NCBI RefSeq assembly: GCF_003254705.1 | Contig: NZ_QFYR01000005.1 | Span: 241,133 to 305,132, forward strand | DNA from: Phenylobacterium deserti | GTDB taxonomy: Bacteria; Pseudomonadota; Alphaproteobacteria; Caulobacterales; Caulobacteraceae | Reading direction: 5' to 3' | Length of the DNA stretch: 64,000 nucleotides | Part shown: one piece after another, positions 1 to 7,649 of the stretch | Layout of the letters: every line of letters starts with the position of its first letter | How positions within the stretch are numbered: position 1 is the first letter of the stretch | Program-made: the position numbers and the translations under genes | Notes under the pieces: generated by a model | What the model was told of the DNA's origin: nothing | Seen by the model: the letters and a program-made list of their open reading frames with translations, nothing else | Database searches by the model: none

Positions 1-714
1 TCGACCGGCGGCTCTACGGGCAGCGGCTCTGTGGGCGGCGGGTCCACGGGAGGCGGCGCTACCGGAGGCGGCTCGGCGGCCGTGGATGCGGGTCAGAACC
101 TGGTGGCTTCGGCCAACGGCGACACCCTGCAAGGCGGCGCCGGCGCCGATACCCTGAACGGCGGCGCAGGTCGTGACCTGCTCTTGGGGGGCAAGGGCGC
201 CGACCGGATCATGGGCGCCGGCGAGTTCGACAACATCAACGGCAACGAAGGGGCTGACAGCCTCTCAGGCGGGGCCGGCGATGACTGGGTCTCCGGCGGC
301 AAGGAGAACGACTTCTGCGACGGCGACGAGGGCGCAGACCTTGTGCTCGGCAACATGGGCGACGACTGGTGCGATGGCGGAACCGGCGCCGACACCGTCC
401 GCGGCGGCCAGGGCAACGACACCTTGCTGGGTGGAGACGGCAACGACTGGCTGTCGGGCGACCGGGGCGATGACGTCATCGCCGGCGGGGCCGGTGCGGA
501 CTCGTTCCACGCCTTCTCCGGATCCGGCATCGACCGTGTCACCGACTTCAGCCTCGCACAGGGCGACCGGGTGCATCTCTTCGCCGGCCAGTCCTACAGC
601 GTCGTACAATCCGGCGCGGACACGGTCATCGACCTCGGCGGCGGCGATCAGCTGATCCTGGCCAATGTGCAGGCTTCGATTCTCAGCGGCTCTGGCTGGC
701 TCATCACCACCTGA
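1..714 (+). CDS. RTX-type calcium-binding secreted protein, C-terminal part (5' end cut by window)
   Basis: The frame is open from base 1 to the TGA at 712-714, so the gene begins upstream of the window and only its last ~237 residues are visible. They start with a Gly/Ser/Thr-rich linker. At least eight nonapeptide RTX repeats of the GGxGxDxLx type follow (for example GGAGADTLN and GGDGNDWLS), which in this family bind calcium and form a parallel beta-roll. The last ~65 residues (GSGIDRVTDF..., ending in a hydrophobic LITT tail) resemble the C-terminal type I secretion signal seen after RTX blocks. The protein is therefore probably exported by an ABC-type secretion system. Its catalytic or adhesive N-terminal part is not visible, so its function is unknown. 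The next gene downstream is also RTX-bearing and on the same strand. Confidence 0.85.
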   Translation, partial: STGGSTGSGSVGGGSTGGGATGGGSAAVDAGQNLVASANGDTLQGGAGADTLNGGAGRDLLLGGKGADRIMGAGEFDNINGNEGADSLSGGAGDDWVSGGKENDFCDGDEGADLVLGNMGDDWCDGGTGADTVRGGQGNDTLLGGDGNDWLSGDRGDDVIAGGAGADSFHAFSGSGIDRVTDFSLAQGDRVHLFAGQSYSVVQSGADTVIDLGGGDQLILANVQASILSGSGWLITT

Positions 715-739
715 TCCGCCTCCACTTCGTCGCTTTTCC

Positions 740-772
740 AACGCCGTCGCGGGCAACTGCGGCGGCGTTTTT
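740..772 (+). terminator. Rho-independent terminator after the first RTX gene
   Basis: Arms AACGCCGTCGC and GCGGCGGCGTT pair with one mismatch around a ~10-nt loop and run into a T5 tract. It lies 26 nt after the stop codon. Confidence 0.8.
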
Positions 773-1084
773 GCTGCGACACGGCGCCACGGTGCGGATC
801 CGCACACCGATCGGCTGCGTACTCCATCGCATCGGTTGCAGCCAAATAGCTCGCCACCTCAGGTTTTTTATCCCGTAAATCCAACGCCTTCCTGAGAAGC
901 GGAACCGGTCCTCACCAAAACGGGCCCTTTTCAGCCTGCGCCGCAGCGCCGCGCGGCAGACCTGCGCTGCGACATCCTGCGGAGGACGGTCGCCTCATTT
1001 CGCCATTTTAGGGTCTCGGCCGTCACGCAAGACCGTGACGTGTGCAACCGGGCCTCGCGGGGGCGAGACGGGGGATTTAGTAAG
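773..1084. other. Gene-free interval between two RTX genes
   Basis: No convincing ORF is seen here. It holds two short inverted repeats near the downstream gene: GTCACG/CGTGAC at 1022-1039 and CTCGC/GCGAG at 1054-1067. The second sits just ahead of the Shine-Dalgarno region (GGGGGAT, about 1070-1076). I could not identify a convincing -35/-10 pair, although the upstream terminator implies that the GH16 gene has its own promoter here. Confidence 0.5.
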
Positions 1085-3967
1085 ATGCCTTACACCAAGT
1101 ATGACGGCACCGCCGCGGCCGAGACGGCGGCCAGCACCGCCGGCCTCTATGGCACGGACGGTCGTGACACCATCACCGGCTCGAACGCCAACGAAGCCCT
1201 TTGGGGCGGGCAAGGCGACCGCCTCGTGGGCGGCGGCGGCGACGACTTCTACTACATGAAGTCGTCCAGCGACGTGATCGTGGAGGCCGCCGGGGGCGGC
1301 GTGGACACGATCATCGCGTGGAGCGGGACCTACCTGACCGACTTCGCCAACGTGGAGAACGTCCGCGTCGAGTCCGACAAGGGCTTCGCGGCCGGCAACG
1401 GTCTCGACAACATCGTGCAAGGCGCTGCGGGCGCCCAGCAGCTCTACGGCGGCGGCGGGCAGGACGTGCTCGTCGGCGGCGCCGGCGCAGACGTGTTCGT
1501 CGTCTACAAGGGCGAAGGCAACGACGTCATCCAGGACTTCAACGTGGGCGAAGGCGACGTCGTGCGCCTGAAGTCCAACTTCATCACCTTCTCCCAGGTG
1601 AAGTCGGCCATGACCCAGGTGGGCGCCGATGTGAAGCTGGACCTCGGCGGAGGCGACGGCCTGATGTTCCGCAACATCACGGTCGACAAGTTCACGGCCA
1701 GCAACTTCCAGCTGCCGCTCGACGGCTCCAAGCTGGGCGCCATGACCTTCCGGGACGAGTTCTCCGGCCAGTTGTCGCTGTGGGACAAGGAAAGCAACCC
1801 GACCGGCACCTGGCGTCCGGATTTCGGCTATGGCGGCATCGACGCCTACAGCCTGACCGGCAACGGCGAGAAGCAGATCTACACCTCGCCCTACTTCCGC
1901 GACCATCCGGGTGACTTCAAGGAGAGCCCGTTCGTTTCGAACGGCGACGGCACCCTGTCGATCTGGACCAAGCCGTCCAGCAACCCGGAGATCTTCGGCT
2001 ACGGCTACACGTCCGGCCTCATCACCACCAAGGAGAGCTTCAGCCAGCTCTACGGCTACTTCGAGATGCGGGCCGACCTGCCGCAAGCGGCGGGCGCCTG
2101 GCCGGCTTTCTGGCTGCTGCCGAAGGACGGCTCCTGGCCGCCGGAACTCGATGTGATGGAAACCCTGAGCTACGACTCGCGGGCGACCTGGACCAGCGAA
2201 CATTCCAGCTTGGGCCCGGGCGGCCACACCTCGCAGTCGGTGAGCTCCATCGTGCCGGACACGGCCGACGGCTATCACACCTACGGCGCGCTTTGGACGG
2301 CCAAGGACATCACCTGGTACGTGGACGGCGTCGAGGTGTTCAAGGCGGCCACTCCGGCCGACATGAACAAGCCGATGTACATGCTGGCCAACATGGCCAT
2401 GGGTGGTTGGGGCGGCTCGATCGATCCCAGCAAGTTCCCGGCTGAAATGAAGATCGACTACATCCGCGCCTACGCGCTGGGCGACGGCGGCAGCTCCGGC
2501 TACACCCCGCCGCCGACCACCGGCGCTCCGGCCCCTGCCCCGGCGCCGGCGCCGGCTCCGGCGCCCGCTCCGGCGCCTCAGCCGATCGATCCGAACGCGG
2601 GCCAGGTTCTGACGGCCAATGGCCCCAAGAGCGTCCTGACGGGCGGCGCTGGCGCCGACACGATCCGCGCCAGCGAAGGCTACGACACCATCACCACCGG
2701 CGGCGGGTCGGACACCATCGTGTTCGGCAAGGAGCCGTGGGCCCCGATCACCATCAAGGACTTCCAGCTGGGCGTGGACAAGCTCGACATGTCGGCCCTG
2801 TTCGCCAAGTCCGGCTACGCCGGCTCGAACCCGGTGGCCGACAAGTTCGTGTCCTTCTGGGACGACGGCCAGGGCAACACCCGCGTGCTGTTCGATCGTG
2901 ACGCAGCTGGTACGGCGCAGAAGTGGCCCAACCACGTCGTGGTGCTCGAAAACACCGCCATCAAGGACGTCACGTGGGCGAAGCTGACCGGCGCCGCCGA
3001 GACCAGCGCGCCGACGCCTGCACCGTCCAGCCCTGCGCCGGCTCCGGCTCCGGCTCCGGCTCCGTCCACCGGTACGGGCGGAATGGTTCTGACCGCTACG
3101 GGCCCGAAAAGCGTCCTGACGGGCGGCGCTGGCGCCGACACGATCCACGCCAGCGAAGGCTACGACACCATCACCACCGGCGGCGGGTCGGACACCATCG
3201 TGTTCGGCAAGGAGCCGTGGGCCCCGATCACCATCAAGGACTTCCAGCTGGGCGTGGACAAGCTCGACATGTCGGCCCTGTTCGCCAAGTCCGGCTACAC
3301 CGGCTCGAACCCGGTGGCCGACAAGTTCGTGTCCTTCTGGGACGACGGCCAGGGCAACACCCGCGTGCTGTTCGATCGTGACGCCACCGGCACGGCCCAG
3401 AAGTGGCCGAACCACATCGTGGTGCTCGAGAAAACCGCCATAAAGGACGTCACCTGGGAGAAGATCAGCGGAGCCACGGTCGACGCCTCCAAGGGCTCGA
3501 CCCCGGTGAGCGCGCCGGCCGCGCCGGGTCAGCAAGCACCGGAGACGGGAGCCCAGGCCGGGGTGGTCCTCACCGCGACCAAGCCGAACAGCGTGCTGAC
3601 CGGAACGGCGGGCGATGACACCATCCGCGCCAGCGAAGGCTACGACACCATCACCGGCGGCGCCGGGGCGGACACGATCGTGCTGGGCAAGGAGCCTTGG
3701 GCGCCCATCACCATCAAGGACTTCCACCTGGGCGAGGACACCCTCGACATGTCGGCGCTGTTCGCCAAGTCCGGCTACACCGGCTCGAACCCAGTGGCCG
3801 ACAAGTTCGTGTCCTTCTGGGATGACGGCCAGGGCAACACCCGCGTCCTGTTCGATCGCGACGCAGCCGCGCCCGGCCAGCAATGGCCGAACCACATCGT
3901 GGTGCTGGAAAACGTCGCCATCCAGGACGTGACCTGGTCGAAGCTGTCCGGCTGGGTGGTCGAGTAG
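1085..3967 (+). CDS. Secreted GH16 beta-glucanase with RTX-like repeats (960 aa)
   Basis: Start ATG at 1085 is preferred over an in-frame GTG/TGT-type start 45 nt upstream because GGGGGAT lies 8 nt before it. Residues ~1-215 are RTX-like and contain GGGGQDVLVGGAGADVF. Residues ~220-475 are a GH16 laminarinase/lichenase-type domain with the catalytic motif ELDVME: Glu354 is the expected nucleophile, Asp356 assists, and Glu359 is the acid/base. After a (PA)n linker come three copies of a 160-residue module, each with VLTGGAGADTI-type and FVSFWDDGQGNTRVLFDRDA segments; the last ends at the C-terminus and probably carries the type I secretion signal. There is no N-terminal signal peptide, which fits one-step secretion. 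The likely role is extracellular attack on beta-1,3- or mixed-linkage glucans; the exact substrate cannot be read from sequence. Confidence 0.9.
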   Translation: MPYTKYDGTAAAETAASTAGLYGTDGRDTITGSNANEALWGGQGDRLVGGGGDDFYYMKSSSDVIVEAAGGGVDTIIAWSGTYLTDFANVENVRVESDKGFAAGNGLDNIVQGAAGAQQLYGGGGQDVLVGGAGADVFVVYKGEGNDVIQDFNVGEGDVVRLKSNFITFSQVKSAMTQVGADVKLDLGGGDGLMFRNITVDKFTASNFQLPLDGSKLGAMTFRDEFSGQLSLWDKESNPTGTWRPDFGYGGIDAYSLTGNGEKQIYTSPYFRDHPGDFKESPFVSNGDGTLSIWTKPSSNPEIFGYGYTSGLITTKESFSQLYGYFEMRADLPQAAGAWPAFWLLPKDGSWPPELDVMETLSYDSRATWTSEHSSLGPGGHTSQSVSSIVPDTADGYHTYGALWTAKDITWYVDGVEVFKAATPADMNKPMYMLANMAMGGWGGSIDPSKFPAEMKIDYIRAYALGDGGSSGYTPPPTTGAPAPAPAPAPAPAPAPAPQPIDPNAGQVLTANGPKSVLTGGAGADTIRASEGYDTITTGGGSDTIVFGKEPWAPITIKDFQLGVDKLDMSALFAKSGYAGSNPVADKFVSFWDDGQGNTRVLFDRDAAGTAQKWPNHVVVLENTAIKDVTWAKLTGAAETSAPTPAPSSPAPAPAPAPAPSTGTGGMVLTATGPKSVLTGGAGADTIHASEGYDTITTGGGSDTIVFGKEPWAPITIKDFQLGVDKLDMSALFAKSGYTGSNPVADKFVSFWDDGQGNTRVLFDRDATGTAQKWPNHIVVLEKTAIKDVTWEKISGATVDASKGSTPVSAPAAPGQQAPETGAQAGVVLTATKPNSVLTGTAGDDTIRASEGYDTITGGAGADTIVLGKEPWAPITIKDFHLGEDTLDMSALFAKSGYTGSNPVADKFVSFWDDGQGNTRVLFDRDAAAPGQQWPNHIVVLENVAIQDVTWSKLSGWVVE
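2602..3957 (+). repeat. Three in-frame tandem modules, exact 480-nt period
   Basis: Segments starting near 2602, 3082 and 3562 repeat at exactly 480 nt (160 codons). Copies 1 and 2 are almost identical over ~265 nt (2641-2905 versus 3121-3385) including third codon positions; copy 3 is more diverged. The Pro/Ala linkers between modules differ. This points to recent duplication or gene conversion inside the GH16 gene. Confidence 0.9.
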
Positions 3968-3993
3968 ATCGACCGCCTTCCGGCAAAAAGGAG

Positions 3994-4025
3994 AACCCCG
4001 CCGCTGTCGCCGCGGCGGGGTTTTC
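3994..4025 (+). terminator. Rho-independent terminator after the GH16 gene
   Basis: Perfect 11-bp stem AACCCCGCCGC/GCGGCGGGGTT with a 7-nt loop, running into TTTT. It lies 26 nt past the stop codon and between convergent genes. Confidence 0.9.
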
Positions 4026-4055
4026 TGCTTTCAGGGATCTGCGAAGCGGGGAGCG

Positions 4056-4466
4056 CTACCAGGCGCCGAGTTCACGCAGCTTCTGCGCCAGCTCCGGCGG
4101 CGCTTCGTTGAACGCACCCATGTCGATGTCGTCGGGCGCATCCTTGACCTCGAGGTAGCGCCAGCCCTGGAACGCGCGCCGGGGCGACGGCGAGACGCGG
4201 ACGATTTCGCTGTCCAGCGTCACCTCGCACCGGGCGTTGACGCCCTCGCCCACCGTGTCGATGGCCAGGATCTTCTGTCGGCAGAGGATCACGCCCTTGA
4301 ACACCCGGTAGAGGGAGCCGCCGTCCAGCATCTCCTCGGCGCGCTTCGGCGTCTGGCGGGTGCGCAGGACCCAGGGCTCTCCCGGGGCGGCGCTGGCGGA
4401 GCGCCAGTCGAGCAGCTCCTCGACGGTGTCGCAGCCGACGCACAGCTTGATCATGTGAAGGGGCAT
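4056..4466 (-). CDS. DUF1489 family protein
   Basis: The 136-residue protein begins MPLHMIKLCVGCDTVEEL, matching the family's usual start (M-x-L-H-x-I-K-L-C-V-G), which supports the ATG at 4466. It continues with a WRSASAAPGEPWVLRTRQTPKR segment and a conserved lysine/arginine-rich region around VILCRQKIL. DUF1489 proteins are widespread in alphaproteobacteria and have no established function. It is convergent with the GH16 gene and 51 nt downstream of an enoyl-CoA hydratase gene on the same strand, so the two may be co-transcribed. There is no signal peptide or membrane segment, so it is probably cytoplasmic. Confidence 0.8.
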   Translation of the reverse strand: MPLHMIKLCVGCDTVEELLDWRSASAAPGEPWVLRTRQTPKRAEEMLDGGSLYRVFKGVILCRQKILAIDTVGEGVNARCEVTLDSEIVRVSPSPRRAFQGWRYLEVKDAPDDIDMGAFNEAPPELAQKLRELGAW

Positions 4467-4517
4467 GGCCCAGCGATTAGGCCTCCGGCAGGCCCTTGGC
4501 CAGTGCGACGGGCCGCC

Positions 4518-5372
4518 TCACTCCTCGTCGTTGGGGCTCGCCCAGCGCGGCTTGCGACGCTCCAGGAATGCACGCACGCCCTCCTGCCCCTCGTCGCTCA
4601 CCCGAGCGGCGGCGATCCGGCGCGCGGTGTGGTCCATCAGCCGGTTGTCGATGGCATGGCCGTAGACTTCAGCCACCAGCCGCTTGGACTCTGCGACGGC
4701 GCCTGGCGCGCAGGCCAGGATGTCGGCGGCGATGCGGTCGTGGGCGAGATCCAGGGCCTCGGCGCTCGGCGCCACCTCGGAGAGCAAGCCGATCTTCTCC
4801 GCATAGGCGGCGTCGAACATCCGCCCGGTGGCGAACAGGGCGCGAGCCTGCCGCGGGCCGATGGCCTGGACGACGTACGGGCTGATCGTGGCGGCGATCA
4901 GGCCCAACCGCACTTCGGAGAAGCTGAAGCGGGCGTCGGGGGTCGCGATCGCCATGTCGCAGGCGCAGGCCACGCCGGCGCCGCCGCCGAACGCGCCGCC
5001 TTCGATCAGGGCGACCGTCAGGAACGGCAGGTCCGCCAGCTGCTTGAGCATGACCGCCATGGCGTGGGCGTCGTCCCGGTTGTCGGCTTCGGTCCGGTCG
5101 ATGGCCGAGCGCATCCACTCGAGGTCGGCTCCGGCGCTGAACATACCGCCAGCGCCGCGGATGAACATGACGCGCACGCCCTCAGCGCCGGCCAACGTCC
5201 GGAACGCTTCCTCCATGGCGGAGATCAGGTCGGCGTCGAAGGCGTTCTTCCGCTCGGGCCGGTTCAGCACGACCGTCACGGCGCCTTCGGCCGTCGCCTC
5301 GATGCGGACCAGATCGGTGGTGGCGCTGACGTCCACGGCTTCCACAAAGGGATCGACGATCGGGTTGGTCAT
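4518..5372 (-). CDS. Enoyl-CoA hydratase/isomerase family protein, methylglutaconyl-CoA hydratase-like
   Basis: The start at 5372 (MTNPIVDPF) follows AGGAGCGCTC; the longer frame has no better site. The 284-residue crotonase fold shows FSAGADLEWMR (first oxyanion-hole segment), GGAFGGGAGVACACD (second) and FSEVRLGLIAATISPYV, whose Glu is the usual catalytic residue. The SEVRLGLIxATISPYV and AGADLxWM patterns are typical of AUH/LiuC methylglutaconyl-CoA hydratases, which hydrate 3-methylglutaconyl-CoA in leucine breakdown. An isovaleryl-CoA dehydrogenase lies 12 kb away, but no methylcrotonyl-CoA carboxylase pair is in the window. A more general enoyl-CoA hydratase remains possible. Confidence 0.8.
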   Translation of the reverse strand: MTNPIVDPFVEAVDVSATTDLVRIEATAEGAVTVVLNRPERKNAFDADLISAMEEAFRTLAGAEGVRVMFIRGAGGMFSAGADLEWMRSAIDRTEADNRDDAHAMAVMLKQLADLPFLTVALIEGGAFGGGAGVACACDMAIATPDARFSFSEVRLGLIAATISPYVVQAIGPRQARALFATGRMFDAAYAEKIGLLSEVAPSAEALDLAHDRIAADILACAPGAVAESKRLVAEVYGHAIDNRLMDHTARRIAAARVSDEGQEGVRAFLERRKPRWASPNDEE

Positions 5373-5491
5373 GAGCGCTCCTCGACGGTTGGGCTGAAAA
5401 CGCCATACGGGGCGGAAAGTCGCGGCGTCGGCCGCATGTGCACCTGCGCAAGCCATAGCTCTGCAGATTTGGCGGCGCTAGGCTGAACCCC

Positions 5492-7279
5492 GTGGGCAAG
5501 CTGCCGGAAATACCCGACGATTCGGCGCTCGCGCGCCTGTTTCGGCGTGCGCGCGTACAGGAGCAGGCGTGCTGGTTCTCCCTGCCGGGAGGACAGCTGC
5601 TCTTCCGCGCTGGCGAAGCTGCCGATCAGCTCTTCGTGCTGCGGACCGGGCGGCTGGGCGCCTTCCGACGTGAGGCAGGACACGAGCCGCAGTTCCTTGG
5701 CGTGATCCGCCCCGGCGAGCCGGCGGGCGAGATGGCCCTGGTGGCCGATGCGCCCCACTCCGCCGACGTCGTCGCTCTCCGGGACTCGGAGGTGTTCGCC
5801 CTGCCGCGCGAGGCGTTCCTGGACGCCTGTGATTCCGATCCGACGGTGATGACGGAGCTGGCGCGGCTCATGATCCTGCGCACGCGGCAGGAGACGCGGC
5901 CCGGCGCGGTGGGCGAGCCGTCGGTCTTCGGCTTCACCCCGCTTGGCCAGCCCGGGCCGCTCCGGCCGTTGGTCGAGCAGTTGGCGCGGGAAATCGGGCG
6001 GCTCGACTACTCCGTCACCGTCGTCGGAGCGGAGGCGTCCGGCGCGCCGACCGAGTGGTTCTCCGACGTGGAGCGCTCCCACGATTTCGTCCTCTATGTC
6101 GCGGAAGAACGTGATGGTGGATGGCGCCAGGTGGTCCCGCGCCAGGTGGACCGCCTGTTCCGCATCGGCCGCGGCGACCAGCCGCCGCCGAAGATGCCAC
6201 CGCCGCCCTCGACAGCCGGGTCCTTGCAGGCGCACCAGCTGGTGGATTTGATCCTGCTGCAGCCCGACGGCCTGCGCAGACCGGCGGGTTCCGAGGCCTG
6301 GATGGAGGCCGCCCAGCCGGCGCGGATCTTCCACCTGCGCAAGAGCGAGGCCGGCGACCTGGCGCGTATCGCGCGGGTGCTGACCGGTCAGTCGGTGGGG
6401 CTGGTGCTGTCGGGCGGCGGCGCCCGGGCCTACGCCCACATCGGCGCGGTGCGCGCCCTGCGCGAGCGCGGCGTTCCCATCGACTTCGTCTGCGGCGTGT
6501 CGATGGGCGCGATCATCGGGGCCGGCGTCGCGATGGGCTGGGACGACGCTGAGATGGAGCGGCGCATTCGGAAGGCCTTCGTCGAGAGCAGCCCGCTGGA
6601 CGACATCGCCCTGCCGATCCTGGCCATGACCCGCGGCGAGAAGGTTGTGGAGCGGCTGAGCGAGCACTTCGACGACACCCACATCGGCGATCTATGGCTG
6701 CCGTTCTTCTGCCTGTCCTCGAACCTCACAACCGGAACCTATCACCTCCACCGGCGAGGCCTGCTGCGCAAGGCGCTGCGGGCGACGATCGCCCTGCCCG
6801 GCGTGATGCCGCCGGCCACCGAAGGCGAACAGGTGCTGGTGGACGGCGCGGTGCTGAAGAACTTCCCCGCGGACGTGATGCGGGCCGCCCAGATCGGGCC
6901 GATCGTCGGGGTCGACGTCACGGGCGGGCGCAACATCACGGCCGACGATGTCGCACGGCCGGAAAGCGCCTGGCGCTGGCTGCGTTCCGGCCAGTGGCGC
7001 AAGGGTCCGCCCATCGTGTCTCTGCTGATGCGGGCGGCCACCGTTTCAACCGGGCGCGATCTCGCGGCAGCGCGGGAGGCGACGGACGTGCTGGTGATGC
7101 CGGACACGGCGCGTGTCGAGATCCGCGACTGGAGCGCCTATGCCCCGGCCGTGGCGGAGGGCTACCGCGCCACCTGCGAGGCGTTGGACAAGCTCGACCA
7201 GCCGGTGCAGGCCCTGCGCCGCCGGCGCAGCCTGGCGGAACAGGCGGCCCACAAGCGGCGCACAGTGCTCGCCGAATAG
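5492..7279 (+). CDS. Cyclic-nucleotide-binding domain / patatin-like phospholipase (NTE family), 595 aa
   Basis: Residues ~10-135 form a cNMP-binding-type domain (GGQLLFRAGEAADQLFVLRTGRL, then a GEMALVADAPHSADVVAL phosphate-cassette-like stretch). Residues ~300-480 are a patatin hydrolase: oxyanion loop GGGARAYAHIG, nucleophile elbow GVSMG with Ser337, and catalytic Asp451 in VDGA. This layout is that of bacterial neuropathy-target-esterase-type lysophospholipases, which hydrolyse phospholipid acyl chains at the membrane. The start is GTG at 5492. It is divergent from the hydratase gene with 119 nt between starts. The cassette region lacks an obvious full cAMP-contact motif, so ligand binding is not certain. 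Confidence 0.87.
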   Translation: MGKLPEIPDDSALARLFRRARVQEQACWFSLPGGQLLFRAGEAADQLFVLRTGRLGAFRREAGHEPQFLGVIRPGEPAGEMALVADAPHSADVVALRDSEVFALPREAFLDACDSDPTVMTELARLMILRTRQETRPGAVGEPSVFGFTPLGQPGPLRPLVEQLAREIGRLDYSVTVVGAEASGAPTEWFSDVERSHDFVLYVAEERDGGWRQVVPRQVDRLFRIGRGDQPPPKMPPPPSTAGSLQAHQLVDLILLQPDGLRRPAGSEAWMEAAQPARIFHLRKSEAGDLARIARVLTGQSVGLVLSGGGARAYAHIGAVRALRERGVPIDFVCGVSMGAIIGAGVAMGWDDAEMERRIRKAFVESSPLDDIALPILAMTRGEKVVERLSEHFDDTHIGDLWLPFFCLSSNLTTGTYHLHRRGLLRKALRATIALPGVMPPATEGEQVLVDGAVLKNFPADVMRAAQIGPIVGVDVTGGRNITADDVARPESAWRWLRSGQWRKGPPIVSLLMRAATVSTGRDLAAAREATDVLVMPDTARVEIRDWSAYAPAVAEGYRATCEALDKLDQPVQALRRRRSLAEQAAHKRRTVLAE

Positions 7280-7283
7280 CTGG

Positions 7284-7308
7284 GGGGTGAGACAGGTCGC
7301 CTCACCCC
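7284..7308 (+). terminator. Terminator-like hairpin after the patatin gene
   Basis: Perfect 8-bp stem GGGGTGAG/CTCACCCC with a 9-nt loop, 4 nt after the stop. There is no T tract, so it may be a weak or factor-assisted terminator. Confidence 0.5.
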
Positions 7309-7318
7309 GCGCAGCGCA

Positions 7319-7347
7319 TTGCGAACGCCCCCTGCGGGACCCATATT
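7319..7347 (+). promoter_or_regulatory. Candidate promoter of the 22-residue small gene
   Basis: TTGCGA (7319-7324), 17-nt spacer, CATATT (7342-7347). The predicted RNA start near 7354 gives a ~30-nt leader. An odd palindrome TTCAAC-A-GTTGAA (7359-7371) directly abuts the Shine-Dalgarno sequence and could be an operator or an RNA hairpin. Confidence 0.5.
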
Positions 7348-7369
7348 CGTCATCCCTGTTCAACAGTTG

Positions 7370-7383
7370 AAAGGAGGTGATCC
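7370..7383 (+). promoter_or_regulatory. Extended Shine-Dalgarno fully complementary to the 16S rRNA 3' end
   Basis: AAAGGAGGTGATCC is the exact complement of the conserved 16S 3' tail. With flanking bases (GAAAGGAGGTGATCCAG, 7369-7385) the match is about 17 nt. GGAGG ends 7 nt before a GTG codon, an ideal spacing. Very few chromosomal genes carry such an extended match. Confidence 0.8.
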
Positions 7384-7384
7384 A

Positions 7385-7453
7385 GTGTCTCATAGTTTCA
7401 TCCGTAGCTCGGAAACCGTGACCTGGACCTCCGCTTACGAGGTCCGCGCCTAA
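7385..7453 (+). CDS. Small protein of 22 residues, unknown function
   Basis: GTG start at 7385, TAA at 7451-7453. The peptide starts VSHSFIRSSETVTWT and ends SAYEVRA. It is hydrophilic, with one Trp, no membrane segment and no Cys. Support for a real gene comes from its surroundings rather than its length: a candidate promoter 38 nt upstream, an exceptionally strong Shine-Dalgarno at ideal spacing, and a Rho-independent hairpin 49 nt downstream, together making a compact ~180-nt transcription unit between two longer plus-strand genes. I do not recognise a family. An alternative is that the RNA itself is the product, for instance one that binds the anti-Shine-Dalgarno of 30S subunits, with the short frame incidental or regulatory. 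Confidence 0.6.
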   Translation: MSHSFIRSSETVTWTSAYEVRA

Positions 7454-7501
7454 GCCACTGGTTTGGCAAAGGTTCGGTTCCGCGCTTGCGGTCCGACTAT
7501 G

Positions 7502-7534
7502 GAAAGGCCGCCCCCGACAACGGGGCGGCCTTTC
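7502..7534 (+). terminator. Rho-independent terminator of the small gene
   Basis: Perfect 13-bp stem GAAAGGCCGCCCC/GGGGCGGCCTTTC with a 7-nt loop. The T residues partly lie in the stem, followed by CGCATTT. Confidence 0.75.
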
Positions 7535-7649
7535 GCATTTCAGGACTGTTTCCTAGGCGCCCGGAGCAATGAAGCCCGCAGCCTGCGTTCCAGCCTTCAC
7601 CAGCAGCGCGGATTGGTCTGTAAGTGAGCTTCAGGCGGGGGCTTTGACG

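Noticed and set aside
2521..2580. Short direct repeat of GCGCCGGCGCC-like units as a possible mobile element trace
   Set aside because: It simply encodes the (Pro-Ala)n linker of the glucanase.
995..3895. 966-residue minus-strand open frame across the GH16 gene
   Set aside because: It is antisense to a protein with clear GH16 and RTX motifs; its His/Arg/Gly/Val composition is that of a shadow frame in GC-rich DNA.
7369..7385. Minus strand reads like the 3' end of 16S rRNA (CTGGATCACCTCCTTTC)
   Set aside because: The match stops abruptly upstream; no helix 44/45 sequence precedes it. A plus-strand Shine-Dalgarno explains it better than an rRNA fragment.
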